DNA from: Pseudocitrobacter corydidari
GTDB lineage: Bacteria; Pseudomonadota; Gammaproteobacteria; Enterobacterales; Enterobacteriaceae
Direction of reading: 5' to 3'
DNA length: 64,000 bases
Assembly: GCF_021172065.1 (NCBI RefSeq)
Contig: NZ_CP087880.1
Location: 865,111 to 929,110 of the forward strand
Positions 53,029 through 61,718 of this stretch are shown here, one piece after another. The notes under the pieces are model-generated. The model saw only the letters and a list, made by a program, of their open reading frames with translations. It did no database searches and was not told where the DNA came from. How positions within the stretch are numbered: the stretch's first letter is position 1; every line of letters starts with the position of its first letter. Position numbers and translations under genes: made by a program.

Positions 53029-54400
53029 AGCTCTGCACGCGCGGTTGCGTCACCCTCAAGCCGCTAAACAGCGCCGCTACCACCGCCAGACTTCCCGCCA
53101 GCAGCAATGACACATGTGTCCCGCTATCGCCAAACGCATTAAACATTAACGCCACCAGCGCCGCACCGGTGCTTTGCCCCAGCAGGCGAGCCGTACCCAG
53201 CATCCCGCTGGCACCACCGCTACGCGAACGAGGCGCGGCGGAAATAATGGTGTGGTTGTTGGGCGACTGAAACAGCCCGAATCCTGCGCCGCACAGGATC
53301 ATGCGCCAGATGATATCCAGGTCGGAAGGCGAAGAGGGCAGCAGGGCGAGCGCAAATAATCCGCAGGCCATTACCGCCATGCCCAGCGCGCCGAGGAATC
53401 CGGCGTGAACTCGCTCAATGAGATACCCGGCCAGCGGTGCCATTACCATGGTGGCTAAAGGCCAGGGCGTCAGCAGCAAACCCGTTTCCACTTCGCTGCG
53501 CCCCATCATGGTTTGCAGGAAGAAGGGAAGCGAGACCAGCGCCAGCATCTGTGCGCAGAAAGAACAGATAGAGGTGCAAATAGAGAGTGAGAACAAGGGA
53601 ATACGCAGTAAATCGACCGGTAATAGCGGTACGGGTAAACGCAACTGACGACGGATGAAAAAGAAACCGACAATCAGTAACAGCACCACTTCCGCGACCA
53701 CCTGCGTGGTCGATTGCCCCTGCGCGAAACCGCCCAGCGCGGTGATCAGCAGACCAAACGTCAGGGCATTCATGATTGCGCTTGGCAGATCGAAGCGCGT
53801 GGCCTGGCTGCGCGAACCGTTTGCGGGCAGATAACGCACCGCCAGCACCCACGAGATAACGCCCAGCGGCACGTTCACAAGGAATAGCCATTGCCATGAT
53901 GCGACTGACAGGATCGCCGCCGCGATGGTCGGCCCGGCCGCTGAGGAGACAGCAACCACAAACGAGTTAATACCCATACCGCGCCCCAGTTGGCGCTGCG
54001 GATAGATAAGCCGAATGAGCGCCGTATTCACGCTCATGAGCGCAGCGCCACCCAGACCCTGCGCCACACGCGCAAGCGTTAGCATCTCGAGCGAATTCGA
54101 CATCGCACACAGCCCAGACGCGAGGGTAAAGACAATCAGGCCTATTTTGTAGATCCGGTGATAGCCAATCATGTCCCCCAGAAAAGCCAGCGACAGCAGC
54201 GAGATGACGATAGCTATCTGATAGGCGTTGACTATCCAGATAGACGCTGCCGGTGAGGCATGCAGATCGCTGGCAATCGTCGGTAAGGCAACGTTGGCGA
54301 TAGCCCCATCGAGCACCGCCATCGTAATACCAAGCACAATGGTTAAGATAGCGCCATACCGTTGAGGGACAGGTAAGCCATCCGAGAGTTTTTTATCCAT
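53027..54400 (-). CDS. yebQ: YebQ, DHA2-type MFS transporter
   Basis: A 457-residue major facilitator protein of the drug:H+ antiporter-2 group with about 14 hydrophobic segments. Typical motifs are LDGAIANVALPTIASDL in segment 1 and GLGGAALMSVNTALI near segment 4. Its substrate is unknown; a drug efflux role is a family-based guess. It diverges from kdgR, across 177 bases, as in E. coli. Confidence 0.95.
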   Translation of the reverse strand: MDKKLSDGLPVPQRYGAILTIVLGITMAVLDGAIANVALPTIASDLHASPAASIWIVNAYQIAIVISLLSLAFLGDMIGYHRIYKIGLIVFTLASGLCAMSNSLEMLTLARVAQGLGGAALMSVNTALIRLIYPQRQLGRGMGINSFVVAVSSAAGPTIAAAILSVASWQWLFLVNVPLGVISWVLAVRYLPANGSRSQATRFDLPSAIMNALTFGLLITALGGFAQGQSTTQVVAEVVLLLIVGFFFIRRQLRLPVPLLPVDLLRIPLFSLSICTSICSFCAQMLALVSLPFFLQTMMGRSEVETGLLLTPWPLATMVMAPLAGYLIERVHAGFLGALGMAVMACGLFALALLPSSPSDLDIIWRMILCGAGFGLFQSPNNHTIISAAPRSRSGGASGMLGTARLLGQSTGAALVALMFNAFGDSGTHVSLLLAGSLAVVAALFSGLRVTQPRVQS

Positions 54401-54577
54401 GAGAAAAATGCGTTTTTTAAGAAATTATTTGCCAGAAAACTATTTTAGCATTGATTATTCGGCTGTATGTCGCAGATTTGTAACCAGGTTGCAGAAGATT
54501 CATTGCGACGAACGCTTTGCGAAATTATAATAAAAACCGGTTCTAATTTTTATAAAACAGTTGCGATGAGGTGATAA

Positions 54578-55369
54578 ATGGCAGTTGCAGATTTGGATAA
54601 ACAGCCAGATTCTGTCTCTTCAGTATTGAAGGTTTTTGGCATCCTGCAGGCGCTTGGTGAAGAGCGCGAAATCGGAATTACCGAACTGTCGCAGCGTGTC
54701 ATGATGTCGAAAAGCACTGTTTATCGCTTTTTGCAGACCATGAAATCATTGGGATACGTTGCCCAGGAAGGGGAATCTGAAAAATATTCGTTAACGCTTA
54801 AGCTGTTTGAGCTGGGCGCACGCGCATTACAGAACGTTGATTTAATTCGTAGCGCAGACATTCAGATGCGTGAACTCTCGCGTTTGACCAAAGAGACGAT
54901 TCACCTTGGTGCGCTGGATGAAGACAGTATTGTCTATATCCATAAAATTGACTCGATGTACAACTTGCGTATGTACTCTCGCGTAGGTCGTCGTAACCCG
55001 CTTTACAGCACCGCCATTGGTAAAGTGCTGCTGGCCTGGCGCGACCGCGATGAAGTGCGTGAAATTCTGCAGGATGTGGAATACAAGCACAGCACCGATC
55101 GCACCATCACCAGCACCGATGAACTGATGCCGGTTCTGGATCTGGTTCGTCAGCAGGGGTATGGGGAAGATAACGAAGAACAGGAAGAAGGTCTGCGCTG
55201 CATCGGCGTACCGGTCTTTGACCGTTTTGGCGTGGTCATCGCGGGCTTGAGTATTTCGTTCCCGACGCTGCGTTTCTCTGAAGAACGTCTGCACGAGTAT
55301 GTGGCGATGCTGCATACGGCGGCGCGTAAGATTTCAGAGCAGTTAGGCTATAACGATTATCCGTTCTGA
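54578..55369 (+). CDS. kdgR: IclR-family repressor KdgR
   Basis: Represses genes for pectin/hexuronate catabolism, such as kdgT and eda; 2-keto-3-deoxygluconate relieves it. The 263-residue protein has the N-terminal winged helix (GITELSQRVMMSKSTVYRFL) and the C-terminal effector domain (ETIHLGALDEDSIVYIHKID, GLRCIGVPVFDRFGVVIAGLS). GAGGTG precedes the ATG. The region before it is AT-rich, with possible autoregulatory sites not resolved. Confidence 0.97.
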   Translation: MAVADLDKQPDSVSSVLKVFGILQALGEEREIGITELSQRVMMSKSTVYRFLQTMKSLGYVAQEGESEKYSLTLKLFELGARALQNVDLIRSADIQMRELSRLTKETIHLGALDEDSIVYIHKIDSMYNLRMYSRVGRRNPLYSTAIGKVLLAWRDRDEVREILQDVEYKHSTDRTITSTDELMPVLDLVRQQGYGEDNEEQEEGLRCIGVPVFDRFGVVIAGLSISFPTLRFSEERLHEYVAMLHTAARKISEQLGYNDYPF

Positions 55370-55383
55370 TTCAGCGCGTAATC

Positions 55384-55417
55384 AAAAAAACGCCGCGATG
55401 TTCGCGGCATTTTTTTA
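55384..55417. terminator. Terminator between kdgR and yobH
   Basis: GCCGCGA pairs with TCGCGGC over a short loop, flanked by AAAAAAA on the left and TTTTTTT on the right. It can serve kdgR and, on the other strand, yobH. Confidence 0.85.
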
Positions 55418-55654
55418 TCCATTATCAACCACAGTTTCACTTTTTCGCAGGACCGGGCAATCGGTCAGACCAATGATCCCGCTGCTGGAATGAACGTATT
55501 GTGCTGTGCTGGTGCCTCGTGCGGTCAGATATTTACATTGTAGCCCCAAACCGCCAGCATTCTCCTTGCTGCCGATTAAAACACCATAACCGCTCAGCAA
55601 TATGCCAATCCAGACAATGGCCAGTATAATAATTGTTCTGATCGCAAATCTCAT
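55415..55654 (-). CDS. yobH: YobH, small membrane-anchored protein
   Basis: A 79-residue protein matching E. coli YobH along its length (MRFAIRTIIILAIVWIGILLSGYGVLIGSKENAGGLGLQC in two parts, ending SETVVDNG). A single N-terminal hydrophobic segment anchors or exports it, and two cysteines (LQCKYL, TDCPVL) probably pair in the periplasm. Function unknown. It diverges from mgrB. Confidence 0.9.
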   Translation of the reverse strand: MRFAIRTIIILAIVWIGILLSGYGVLIGSKENAGGLGLQCKYLTARGTSTAQYVHSSSGIIGLTDCPVLRKSETVVDNG

Positions 55655-55747
55655 GACATCCTCACGTCTTTTCTATCCTTGATAATAGAGTAGCTTTTCA
55701 ATATTGCGAGACAACTCCATGATTCCTAAAAGCAGAATTTATCTGTA

Positions 55748-55764
55748 CAGTTAGCCGCGGTTTA
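55748..55764 (+). promoter_or_regulatory. Candidate PhoP box of mgrB
   Basis: CAGTTA and GGTTTA lie with an 11-base period, the spacing of PhoP direct repeats ((T/G)GTTTA-N5-(T/G)GTTTA). The second copy is perfect and the first is weak. A TTAATT that could be a -10 follows 11 bases on. mgrB is a known PhoP target in E. coli and Salmonella. Confidence 0.45.
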
Positions 55765-55818
55765 AGATGTCCGTGTTAATTTGATCGTCTGTTAATGCTA
55801 TAAGTCGTGGAGTGTGGA

Positions 55819-55962
55819 GTGAAAAAATTTCGGTGGGTGTTACTGATTGTCGTACTGGCGGCCTGTTTGCTGCTCTGGACTCAGACGCTCAACGTGTTGT
55901 GCGACCAGGATGTTCAGTTCTTTAACGGGATCTGCAGCATCAACAAATTCATTCCCTGGTAA
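55819..55962 (+). CDS. mgrB: MgrB, feedback inhibitor of PhoQ
   Basis: A 47-residue inner-membrane peptide that binds PhoQ and lowers PhoP activity. It begins [20 protein letters not shown], a single membrane helix, and keeps the essential features of the family: [15 protein letters not shown] with both periplasmic cysteines, ending INKFIPW. The start is GTG 55819 after GTGGAG. The gene looks intact. In related species its loss causes polymyxin resistance, so no such change is expected here. Confidence 0.95.
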   Translation: MKKFRWVLLIVVLAACLLLWTQTLNVLCDQDVQFFNGICSINKFIPW

Positions 55963-56035
55963 AACATTTTTGCCATCAACGATTTCCTTCCTTAATACGA
56001 GTGGTAGAATAGCCCGTTCCTTTTGAGGTGGTGAA

Positions 56036-56326
56036 ATGAGTGATCTAGTAAGTTCTGGGGCATTAAATCTGGCGTCTGTGGTGGTATCTGTTCTGCTCCT
56101 GGTCGTGGGGCTGGTACTTTGGTTCTTTGTTAACCGCGCAAGTTCGCGCACCAGTGAGCAAATTGAACTGCTTGAAGCATTGTTGGATCAGCAAAAGCGT
56201 CAGAATGCGCTGCTGCGTCGACTCTGTGAAGCCAATGAACCTGAAAAACCGGCAGTCGAAGAGAAAGCCGTTGAAGCAAAAAACGAAGATGAAGATGATT
56301 TCATTCGCCTGGTGGCAGAACGATAA
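56036..56326 (+). CDS. yebO: YebO, small membrane protein
   Basis: A 96-residue protein matching E. coli YebO. One hydrophobic segment (LASVVVSVLLLVVGLVLWFFV) is followed by RASSRTSEQIELLEALLDQQ, likely a coiled coil, and an acidic tail ending EDDFIRLVAER. Function unknown. It follows mgrB after 73 bases on the same strand. GAGGTGGTG precedes the ATG. Confidence 0.92.
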   Translation: MSDLVSSGALNLASVVVSVLLLVVGLVLWFFVNRASSRTSEQIELLEALLDQQKRQNALLRRLCEANEPEKPAVEEKAVEAKNEDEDDFIRLVAER

Positions 56327-57071
56327 TCTTTTCTCCTCTTTACTCCGGCTGTCTAACCAGGCTGCCGGAGACCATAGGTTGCACCGCCGCGGTGCACGCA
56401 GTCTGAACAACGGTATTACCTCTCCCTATCATCCATCTTCCTGATGCGTCTCAAAGCAGGCTCGGTGTCGTTTTTCAATCCCGGCTTCGTATCTAATTGT
56501 ATTTATAATTAATTTTTTATCAGCCAAACAACCCGGTCAATTATCCATCACCCAAATGTATGAGTGACGGATATCTACTTTATTTGCGCAACCTACTAGC
56601 CGCATTTGCCGTACGGTATTAGCGAAACGTTTTTATTGCGCGGTGATAACGCTATGTCATTAAACGTTCATTATTTTGGTGCAACCTAAGTACATTATTT
56701 GGCTTGTGTGAGTCACGGCAGCAGTATAGCGAAACGTTACTTACTTATAACCGGTTATCAAAATGCACCTTTCAAAAATTAGCTCGAAAATATTCTAACG
56801 ATATAAAAAAATGTTGATGCCGCTTCGCTTTTCTGGACGTACAGAAAATGTTGGTCTATGGTAAAAAAGTCTTACGTTACCGCAAGGTAGGTGAGATACA
56901 AGACACGAGCCTGGGCGCGGCAGGATTAGGGTTTGCCGTATAAATGCGTAGTCGATCAAATGATTGTTGTATGATTTGTGCGGCTGATCGAGACACGTTT
57001 AAAAATGGCTTGCCATTATTAACGTTGTATGTGATAACACGTTTTGGGTTAAACGAGGTACAGTTCTGTCT
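56327..57071 (+). other. Long leader region before yobF-cspC
   Basis: About 745 bases without a supported gene. It is AT-rich and holds two direct copies of TAGCGAAACGTT (56620-56631 and 56727-56738), each preceded by a GCAACCTA, and a perfect palindrome ATAACCGGTTAT (56747-56758). A TATGAT at 56970-56975 could be a -10 box. It probably carries the yobF-cspC promoter and 5' leader. Confidence 0.45.
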
Positions 57072-57242
57072 ATGTATGGCATTATCAGTAAAGAAGTCCT
57101 GAGTAAACACGTTGACGTTGAATACCGCTTCTCTGCCGAACCTTATATTAGTGCCTCATGCAGTCATGTCTCAGTTTTATCTATGAATGCGCCCACGGGC
57201 GAAGAAAACACTCTAAGGAATTTTGCAAATGGCAAAGATTAA
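57072..57242 (+). CDS. yobF: YobF, small stress-associated protein
   Basis: A small protein encoded just before cspC and cotranscribed with it. The first 38 residues ([36 protein letters not shown]) match E. coli YobF, which accumulates under heat shock. The K-12 protein, as I recall it, ends at 47 residues before cspC. Here the frame reads on to TAA 57240, giving 56 residues with a different tail ([18 protein letters not shown]) that overlaps the cspC start by 14 bases. The tail may result from a 1-base length change near the end. Confidence 0.82.
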
Positions 57243-57438
57243 AGGTCAAGTTAAGTGGTTCAACGAGTCTAAAGGTTTTGGCTTCATTACTCCGGCTGAC
57301 GGCAGCAAAGATGTATTCGTACATTTCTCTGCAATCCAGGGTAACGGTTTCAAAACTCTGGCTGAAGGCCAGAACGTTGAGTTCGAAATTCAGGACGGCC
57401 AGAAAGGCCCAGCTGCAGTTAACGTAACTGCAATCTGA
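57229..57438 (+). CDS. cspC: Cold-shock-family protein CspC
   Basis: A 69-residue RNA chaperone of the cold-shock domain family, not cold-induced; it stabilises rpoS and other mRNAs. RNP1 is KGFGFITP and RNP2 is VFVHFSAI. It starts [25 protein letters not shown] precedes the ATG at 57229. A terminator lies 50 bases after the stop. Confidence 0.97.
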
Positions 57439-57487
57439 TTCGACTGCCACTGATGCTTTGATGCGTGCGCGCATCATAATCAGCCTT

Positions 57488-57513
57488 AAAGCCTCGCAAC
57501 CGCGGGGCTTTTT
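57488..57513 (+). terminator. Terminator after cspC
   Basis: AAAGCCTCG pairs with CGGGGCTTT (one mismatch) over CAACCG, followed by T residues. Confidence 0.8.
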
Positions 57514-57653
57514 ACATTCTTTGCAAAGTGTTTCTGATTTCCCTTCTGGTCGTCCTTTGTTGCAAATCCGCGATCTTATTAGCATTGTTGCGCGATAAAT
57601 CTCTGAACTATTCCTGTTAAATCAGTCCGTTGCTTTTTAATACTGGAGTCAGA

Positions 57654-59396
57654 GTGCAAGATAAATCCCGAGGGAAGCCCCCTCACTTTACCCCCGTCCG
57701 GTTTGGTCTGGTATGCGCCGGTATTTTAAGCTGTTTGGGCTTCCTCCTTGCGCGAGTTGGCTGGTTGCAAATTGTCTCCCCCGATAACCTGGTCAAGCAG
57801 GAAGATATGCGCTCGGTGCGCGAAGAACCGATTGATGTACCACGTGGCATGATTGTCGATCGCGAAAACCGGCCGCTGGCTGTGAGCGTACCGGTCAGCG
57901 CGATTTGGGTCGATCCGCAAACCCTGATTGAGAAGGGTGGTGTGGGTTTCGATAATCGTTGGCAGGCGCTGGCAAAAGCGTTAAACCTCTCCTTAAGCGC
58001 ATTACAGGCCCGCGTCAATGCGCACCCCCACAGCCGATTTCTCTATCTTGCCCGCCAGGTGGACCCGCTTCAGGCGCAGTGGATTGATAAGCTGCATCTG
58101 CCAGGCATTAACCTGCGCGAAGAGTCACGCCGCTTTTATCCTGCCGGCCACGTCGCGGCGAACCTGATAGGTTTTACGAATGTCGACGATCAGGGCATTG
58201 AAGGTATTGAGAAAAGCTTTAACAGCCAACTCATTGGCAAACCGGGTTTGCGTCAGGTGCGTAAGGATAAATTTGGCCGGGTTATCGAAAACATTACCGA
58301 AATGGCCCCCGTACCTGCGCATAACATTCAGCTCAGTATTGATGAGCGATTGCAAACGGTAACGGAAGACGCGCTGGATAACGCTGTGCGCTGGAACAAA
58401 GCCGCGTCTGGCGCAGCGGTACTGGTGAAAATCGACACTGGCGAAATTCTCTCAATGGCGAGCTACCCGGACTACAACCCGAACAATCGCGAAGCTGCCA
58501 CGCTGGATGATTTCCGCAACCGCGCAATCAGCGATACCTTCGAACCGGGTTCCACGGTGAAACCATTAGTGATCATGACGGCGCTTCAGCAGGGCATTGT
58601 TCGCCCGGATAGCGTGGTCGATACTCATCCTTATGTACTGGACGGCCATCGCATTCGTGACGTGGGCTATTATCCGGAGCTCACCCTAACCGGTATTTTG
58701 CAAAAATCGAGCGACACGGGCGTCTCGCGTCTTTCACTGGCGATGCCGGTACAAAAGCTGCTGGACACCTACACCGCGTTTGGTTTTGGTGAACCGACCG
58801 GATTGGGCTTAACCGGTGAAAGTCAGGGATTGTTACCGCATCGTCGTTACTGGGGCGAGCTGGATCGTGCGACGTTCGCCTTCGGCTACGGCTTAATGGT
58901 CACGCCGCTGCAACTCGCGCACGTTTACGCGACCATTGGCGGCTTTGGTATTTCTCGTCCCCTGTCAATTACCCGTATCGATCCGCCGGTCATCGGTCAT
59001 CGGGTAATGCCCGAACCCCTGGTGCATCAGGTTGAACATATGATGGAAAGCGTCGCGCTGCCGGGCGGTGGCGGGACAAAAGCCGCCGTTCGTGATTATC
59101 GCGTCGCGGTGAAAACCGGGACAGCCAAGAAAATTGGCGACGACGGGAAGTATGTCGATAAATATGTCGCGTATACCGCAGGTGTGGCGCCCGCCAGCAA
59201 CCCGCAGTTTGCGCTGGTCGTGGTGATCAATGAACCGCAGAACGGACAGTATTACGGCGGCGCGGTTTCCGCACCGGTATTCAGCCAGATTATGGGCGAT
59301 GTATTACGTCTGGAGAACGTCATGCCGGATGGCTTACCACAGGGCTCAGATAATTTGATTGTGATGCACGCGCCTGCGGGGGCGCCTGCGCTGTAA
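57654..59396 (+). CDS. PBP3-type peptidoglycan transpeptidase, PBP3SAL-like
   Basis: A 580-residue class B penicillin-binding protein closely related to FtsI. It has one N-terminal membrane segment (LVCAGILSCLGFLLARVGWL), a pedestal domain, and a transpeptidase domain with the nucleophile in FEPGSTVKP (Ser 300) and VKTGTAKK (Lys 487). The middle motif is SSD at residues 352-354, where E. coli FtsI has SSN. The place (cspC-rlmA) and length match, from memory, Salmonella PBP3SAL, which supports division in acidic intracellular conditions and is missing from E. coli K-12. The start is GTG 57654 after GGAG; an upstream TTG at 57630 lacks a site. It lacks the dcw-cluster context, so the essential ftsI should be elsewhere. 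Confidence 0.93.
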   Translation: MQDKSRGKPPHFTPVRFGLVCAGILSCLGFLLARVGWLQIVSPDNLVKQEDMRSVREEPIDVPRGMIVDRENRPLAVSVPVSAIWVDPQTLIEKGGVGFDNRWQALAKALNLSLSALQARVNAHPHSRFLYLARQVDPLQAQWIDKLHLPGINLREESRRFYPAGHVAANLIGFTNVDDQGIEGIEKSFNSQLIGKPGLRQVRKDKFGRVIENITEMAPVPAHNIQLSIDERLQTVTEDALDNAVRWNKAASGAAVLVKIDTGEILSMASYPDYNPNNREAATLDDFRNRAISDTFEPGSTVKPLVIMTALQQGIVRPDSVVDTHPYVLDGHRIRDVGYYPELTLTGILQKSSDTGVSRLSLAMPVQKLLDTYTAFGFGEPTGLGLTGESQGLLPHRRYWGELDRATFAFGYGLMVTPLQLAHVYATIGGFGISRPLSITRIDPPVIGHRVMPEPLVHQVEHMMESVALPGGGGTKAAVRDYRVAVKTGTAKKIGDDGKYVDKYVAYTAGVAPASNPQFALVVVINEPQNGQYYGGAVSAPVFSQIMGDVLRLENVMPDGLPQGSDNLIVMHAPAGAPAL

Positions 59397-59459
59397 ATCC
59401 TCCCACTCAGGGGCGAAAAGCGGTACACTTTCGCCCTTTGAATGTTCCCCGGAGTTGTT

Positions 59460-60257
59460 ATGTCCTGGAGTTGCCCGCTCTGCCACGCGCCGCTCACCCG
59501 CAGCGGAAACAGCTATTGTTGTCCTCATCGCCATCAGTTTGATATGGCGAAAGAAGGTTATGTCAATTTACTGCCCGTGCAGCATAAGCGTTCCCGCGAT
59601 CCGGGCGACAGCGCAGAGATGATGCAGGCGCGCCGCGCCTTCCTTGATGCCGGGCACTATCAACCTTTACGCGATGCTATTTGCGCGAAGCTTGACGAGA
59701 TTAAGCCAGCACAACTACTGGATATCGGCTGCGGGGAAGGGTACTACACTCATGCTTTTGCCGAAATTGCCGGGCACACGTGGGGCCTCGATGTGGCAAA
59801 GAACGCCATTCGCGCCGGGGCAAAGCGTTATGCGAATGTCGATTTTTGTGTCGCTTCCAGCCAGCGCCTGCCGTTTGAAGATAACTGCATGGACGTGGTG
59901 GTCCGTATTTACGCACCCTGCAACCCTGAAGAGCTGGCAAGAGTCGTTAAACCGGGCGGATGGGTGATTACAGTCACGCCGGGGCCGCGACATTTAGTTG
60001 AGCTAAAAGGGCTGATTTACGACGAAGTCCAGCTGCATGCCCCGCATTCGGAAACGTTGCCGGGCTTCACGCTGCAAACGCACGATGCGTTAGCCTATCC
60101 GATGCAGTTGAGCGGGGCGGAAGCGGTAACGCTATTGCAGATGACGCCGTTTGCCTGGCGCGCGAAACCAGACGTATGGGAAACCCTGAAAGGGCAGGAA
60201 CACTTTGACTGCCAGACCGATTTTGCCATTCATGCCTGGCAGCGTTCGGAAGATTAA
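59460..60257 (+). CDS. rlmA: 23S rRNA m1G745 methyltransferase
   Basis: Methylates G745 in 23S rRNA. The 265-residue protein begins with a zinc knuckle ([21 protein letters not shown]) followed by the Rossmann SAM site [15 protein letters not shown]. Start ATG 59460 follows GGAG; a longer frame from 59442 lacks one. It follows the PBP gene after 63 bases and overlaps the mntP stop tail-to-tail by 4 bases. Confidence 0.96.
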   Translation: MSWSCPLCHAPLTRSGNSYCCPHRHQFDMAKEGYVNLLPVQHKRSRDPGDSAEMMQARRAFLDAGHYQPLRDAICAKLDEIKPAQLLDIGCGEGYYTHAFAEIAGHTWGLDVAKNAIRAGAKRYANVDFCVASSQRLPFEDNCMDVVVRIYAPCNPEELARVVKPGGWVITVTPGPRHLVELKGLIYDEVQLHAPHSETLPGFTLQTHDALAYPMQLSGAEAVTLLQMTPFAWRAKPDVWETLKGQEHFDCQTDFAIHAWQRSED

Positions 60258-60823
60258 CCCGCGAAGTGGCTGTAGAGAATTTCTGCGCCAATACCGATAA
60301 GCACGATACCGCCAAGAATTTCAGCCCGTTTGCCGAGCAGCGGGCCAATAAAGCGGCCAATCATCATGCCCAGCGTCGACATGGTGAAGGTCGCGCAGCC
60401 AATGGCCAGTGCCATCACCAGAATATTGACCTGTAAAAACGCCAGGCCGACACCGACCGCCATAGCATCAAGGCTGGTGGCAATTGCGGTGGTCACTAAT
60501 AACCAGAAACCGTGACGGCGGGGCGGTTCGCACTCTTCATCGCTATCGTCGCCCCGGAATCCTTCGACAATCATTCGCCCGCCTAAAAAGACCAGCAGCA
60601 CGAACGCCACCCAGTGGCTCCACTCCAGTACAAAGCGACTGGCGAGCATTCCCAGCCCCCAACCAATCAGCGGGGTAAGGGTTTCGATAACGCCAAAGAT
60701 AAGGCCAGTACGGATGGCTTCAGAGAATTTGGGTTTGTGGAGCGTTGCGCCTTTTCCCATCGATGCAGCGAAAGCATCCATCGACATGCCAAGGGCGAGG
60801 AGAATAATTGCGTATGCGTTCAT
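60254..60823 (-). CDS. mntP: Manganese efflux pump MntP
   Basis: Exports Mn2+ across the inner membrane. The 189-residue protein has six hydrophobic segments in two DUF204-type halves, each with an Asp in a conserved segment: [14 protein letters not shown] and [15 protein letters not shown]. The start is ATG 60823 ([12 protein letters not shown]), giving the E. coli length; a long frame upstream runs through the riboswitch and is rejected. A yybP-ykoY riboswitch, a Fur box and MntR-like palindromes lie upstream. Confidence 0.96.
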   Translation of the reverse strand: MNAYAIILLALGMSMDAFAASMGKGATLHKPKFSEAIRTGLIFGVIETLTPLIGWGLGMLASRFVLEWSHWVAFVLLVFLGGRMIVEGFRGDDSDEECEPPRRHGFWLLVTTAIATSLDAMAVGVGLAFLQVNILVMALAIGCATFTMSTLGMMIGRFIGPLLGKRAEILGGIVLIGIGAEILYSHFAG

Positions 60824-60889
60824 CAGAGCGTCCAGACCGGGAATATCCATATGACACACTCCTGCCCCCAGTAAACAGCAGTAAGCGCA

Positions 60890-61002
60890 TCTATGGTCTC
60901 GCCTAACCATTCTGGGTTGAATGGTTCGCACGTGCCACGTTTTGCAACGAGTATGTTGACACGCACATTTTCAGATAACTGAAAATCGGCTACTCCCCAA
61001 CG
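60890..61002 (-). promoter_or_regulatory. yybP-ykoY manganese riboswitch of mntP
   Basis: On the minus strand, GTTGGGGAGTAGCCG (at 60988-61002), then GTCAACATACTCGTTGC, then GGCGAGACCATAG (near 60890-60902) give the conserved signatures of the yybP-ykoY RNA in the right order, 70-180 bases before the mntP start. Stem parts such as AACCATTC/GAATGGTT are visible. In E. coli this RNA turns on mntP when Mn2+ is high. Confidence 0.9.
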
Positions 61003-61069
61003 ACGGACGCAACCTTAACATATTTTTAGAATATAAACCAAGAACAGAAAGTGTTATTTCTTTTAACTA

Positions 61070-61088
61070 AATGATAACGATTTTCATT
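61070..61088. promoter_or_regulatory. Fur-box-like site upstream of mntP
   Basis: AATGATAACGATTTTCATT agrees with the 9-1-9 Fur palindrome AATGATAAT-n-ATTATCATT in 16 of 18 positions. It lies about 65 bases beyond the riboswitch, near where the mntP promoter should be. Confidence 0.6.
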
Positions 61089-61139
61089 TGCGAAATAAGG
61101 TGAGAAAAACGTTAATTATTATCGTTCATTTTTTGAGGG

Positions 61140-61199
61140 AATATAGCCAGCGCTATATTAAAAGTGCCTGAAAATAGCACAATTATAGCACTGGCTATA
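61140..61199. promoter_or_regulatory. Two MntR-like palindromes upstream of mntP
   Basis: AATATAGC-CAGC-GCTATATT (61140-61159) is a perfect 8-4-8 palindrome, and TATAGC-ACTG-GCTATA (61184-61199) is a perfect 6-4-6 palindrome with the same half-site. MntR sites in E. coli carry ATAGC/GCTAT half-sites (from memory), so binding by MntR is a reasonable inference. They lie between yobD and mntP, upstream of the Fur-like box. Confidence 0.5.
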
Positions 61200-61207
61200 T
61201 TTACAAC

Positions 61208-61666
61208 CTATTGAGCAGAAAGAAGAAGTTTAGAGATCCTTTCGAGGTCATCAATATTCTTCACACGAACCAGCAGACGTCGTTGTTCTAATTGCATCAC
61301 CAGTACGCCATCCTCGGATAAATTCATCTGTTTCACCCGTGGATATTCAATCCAGATATTGGCGAAGAAAAAGCCTGCCGATTTGAAAATGATTTTTGGG
61401 CTGCGGATCCAGAACAGATAAAGGCCCATCAATGCCAGCGACGATAACAGCCAGGTGGTGATTTGCGCACCATTATTATTGATGTTGTTATAGATAAGAA
61501 TCGCGATGAGACCGACGAAAATTGCGCCATCAATACGGTTACGACGCAGAAGGGGGATAGAAAGCAGCGTGGCGCCATGACGGCGGGGCATGATGAACTG
61601 GTCGTAAATAGCGAAAGCCAGCAGTGCGATGATGAAGAAAACCAGTACCCAATCCGTTATTGTCAT
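61208..61666 (-). CDS. yobD: YobD, DUF986 membrane protein
   Basis: A 152-residue inner-membrane protein of DUF986, matching E. coli YobD. Three hydrophobic segments ([52 protein letters not shown]) precede a cytosolic C-terminal part ([16 protein letters not shown]). Function unknown. Start 61666 follows GGAGGC; the frame upstream of it overlaps manZ. It follows manZ on the same strand, with a terminator between. Confidence 0.92.
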   Translation of the reverse strand: MTITDWVLVFFIIALLAFAIYDQFIMPRRHGATLLSIPLLRRNRIDGAIFVGLIAILIYNNINNNGAQITTWLLSSLALMGLYLFWIRSPKIIFKSAGFFFANIWIEYPRVKQMNLSEDGVLVMQLEQRRLLVRVKNIDDLERISKLLLSAQ

Positions 61667-61679
61667 TAAGCCTCCGAAT

Positions 61680-61705
61680 AAAAAACCGGGGGCCTGAGCC
61701 CCCGG
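61680..61705 (-). terminator. man operon terminator
   Basis: CCGGGGGC and GCCCCCGG form a stem at 61686-61705 with a 4-base loop. A-runs at the left give a T-run on the minus strand, just before yobD. It ends manXYZ. Confidence 0.88.
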
Positions 61706-61718
61706 CGTACAACAGATA

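Noticed and set aside
55819..55962. mgrB inactivation of the kind seen in colistin-resistant strains
   Set aside because: The 47-codon frame is intact with start, membrane helix, both cysteines and the conserved end.
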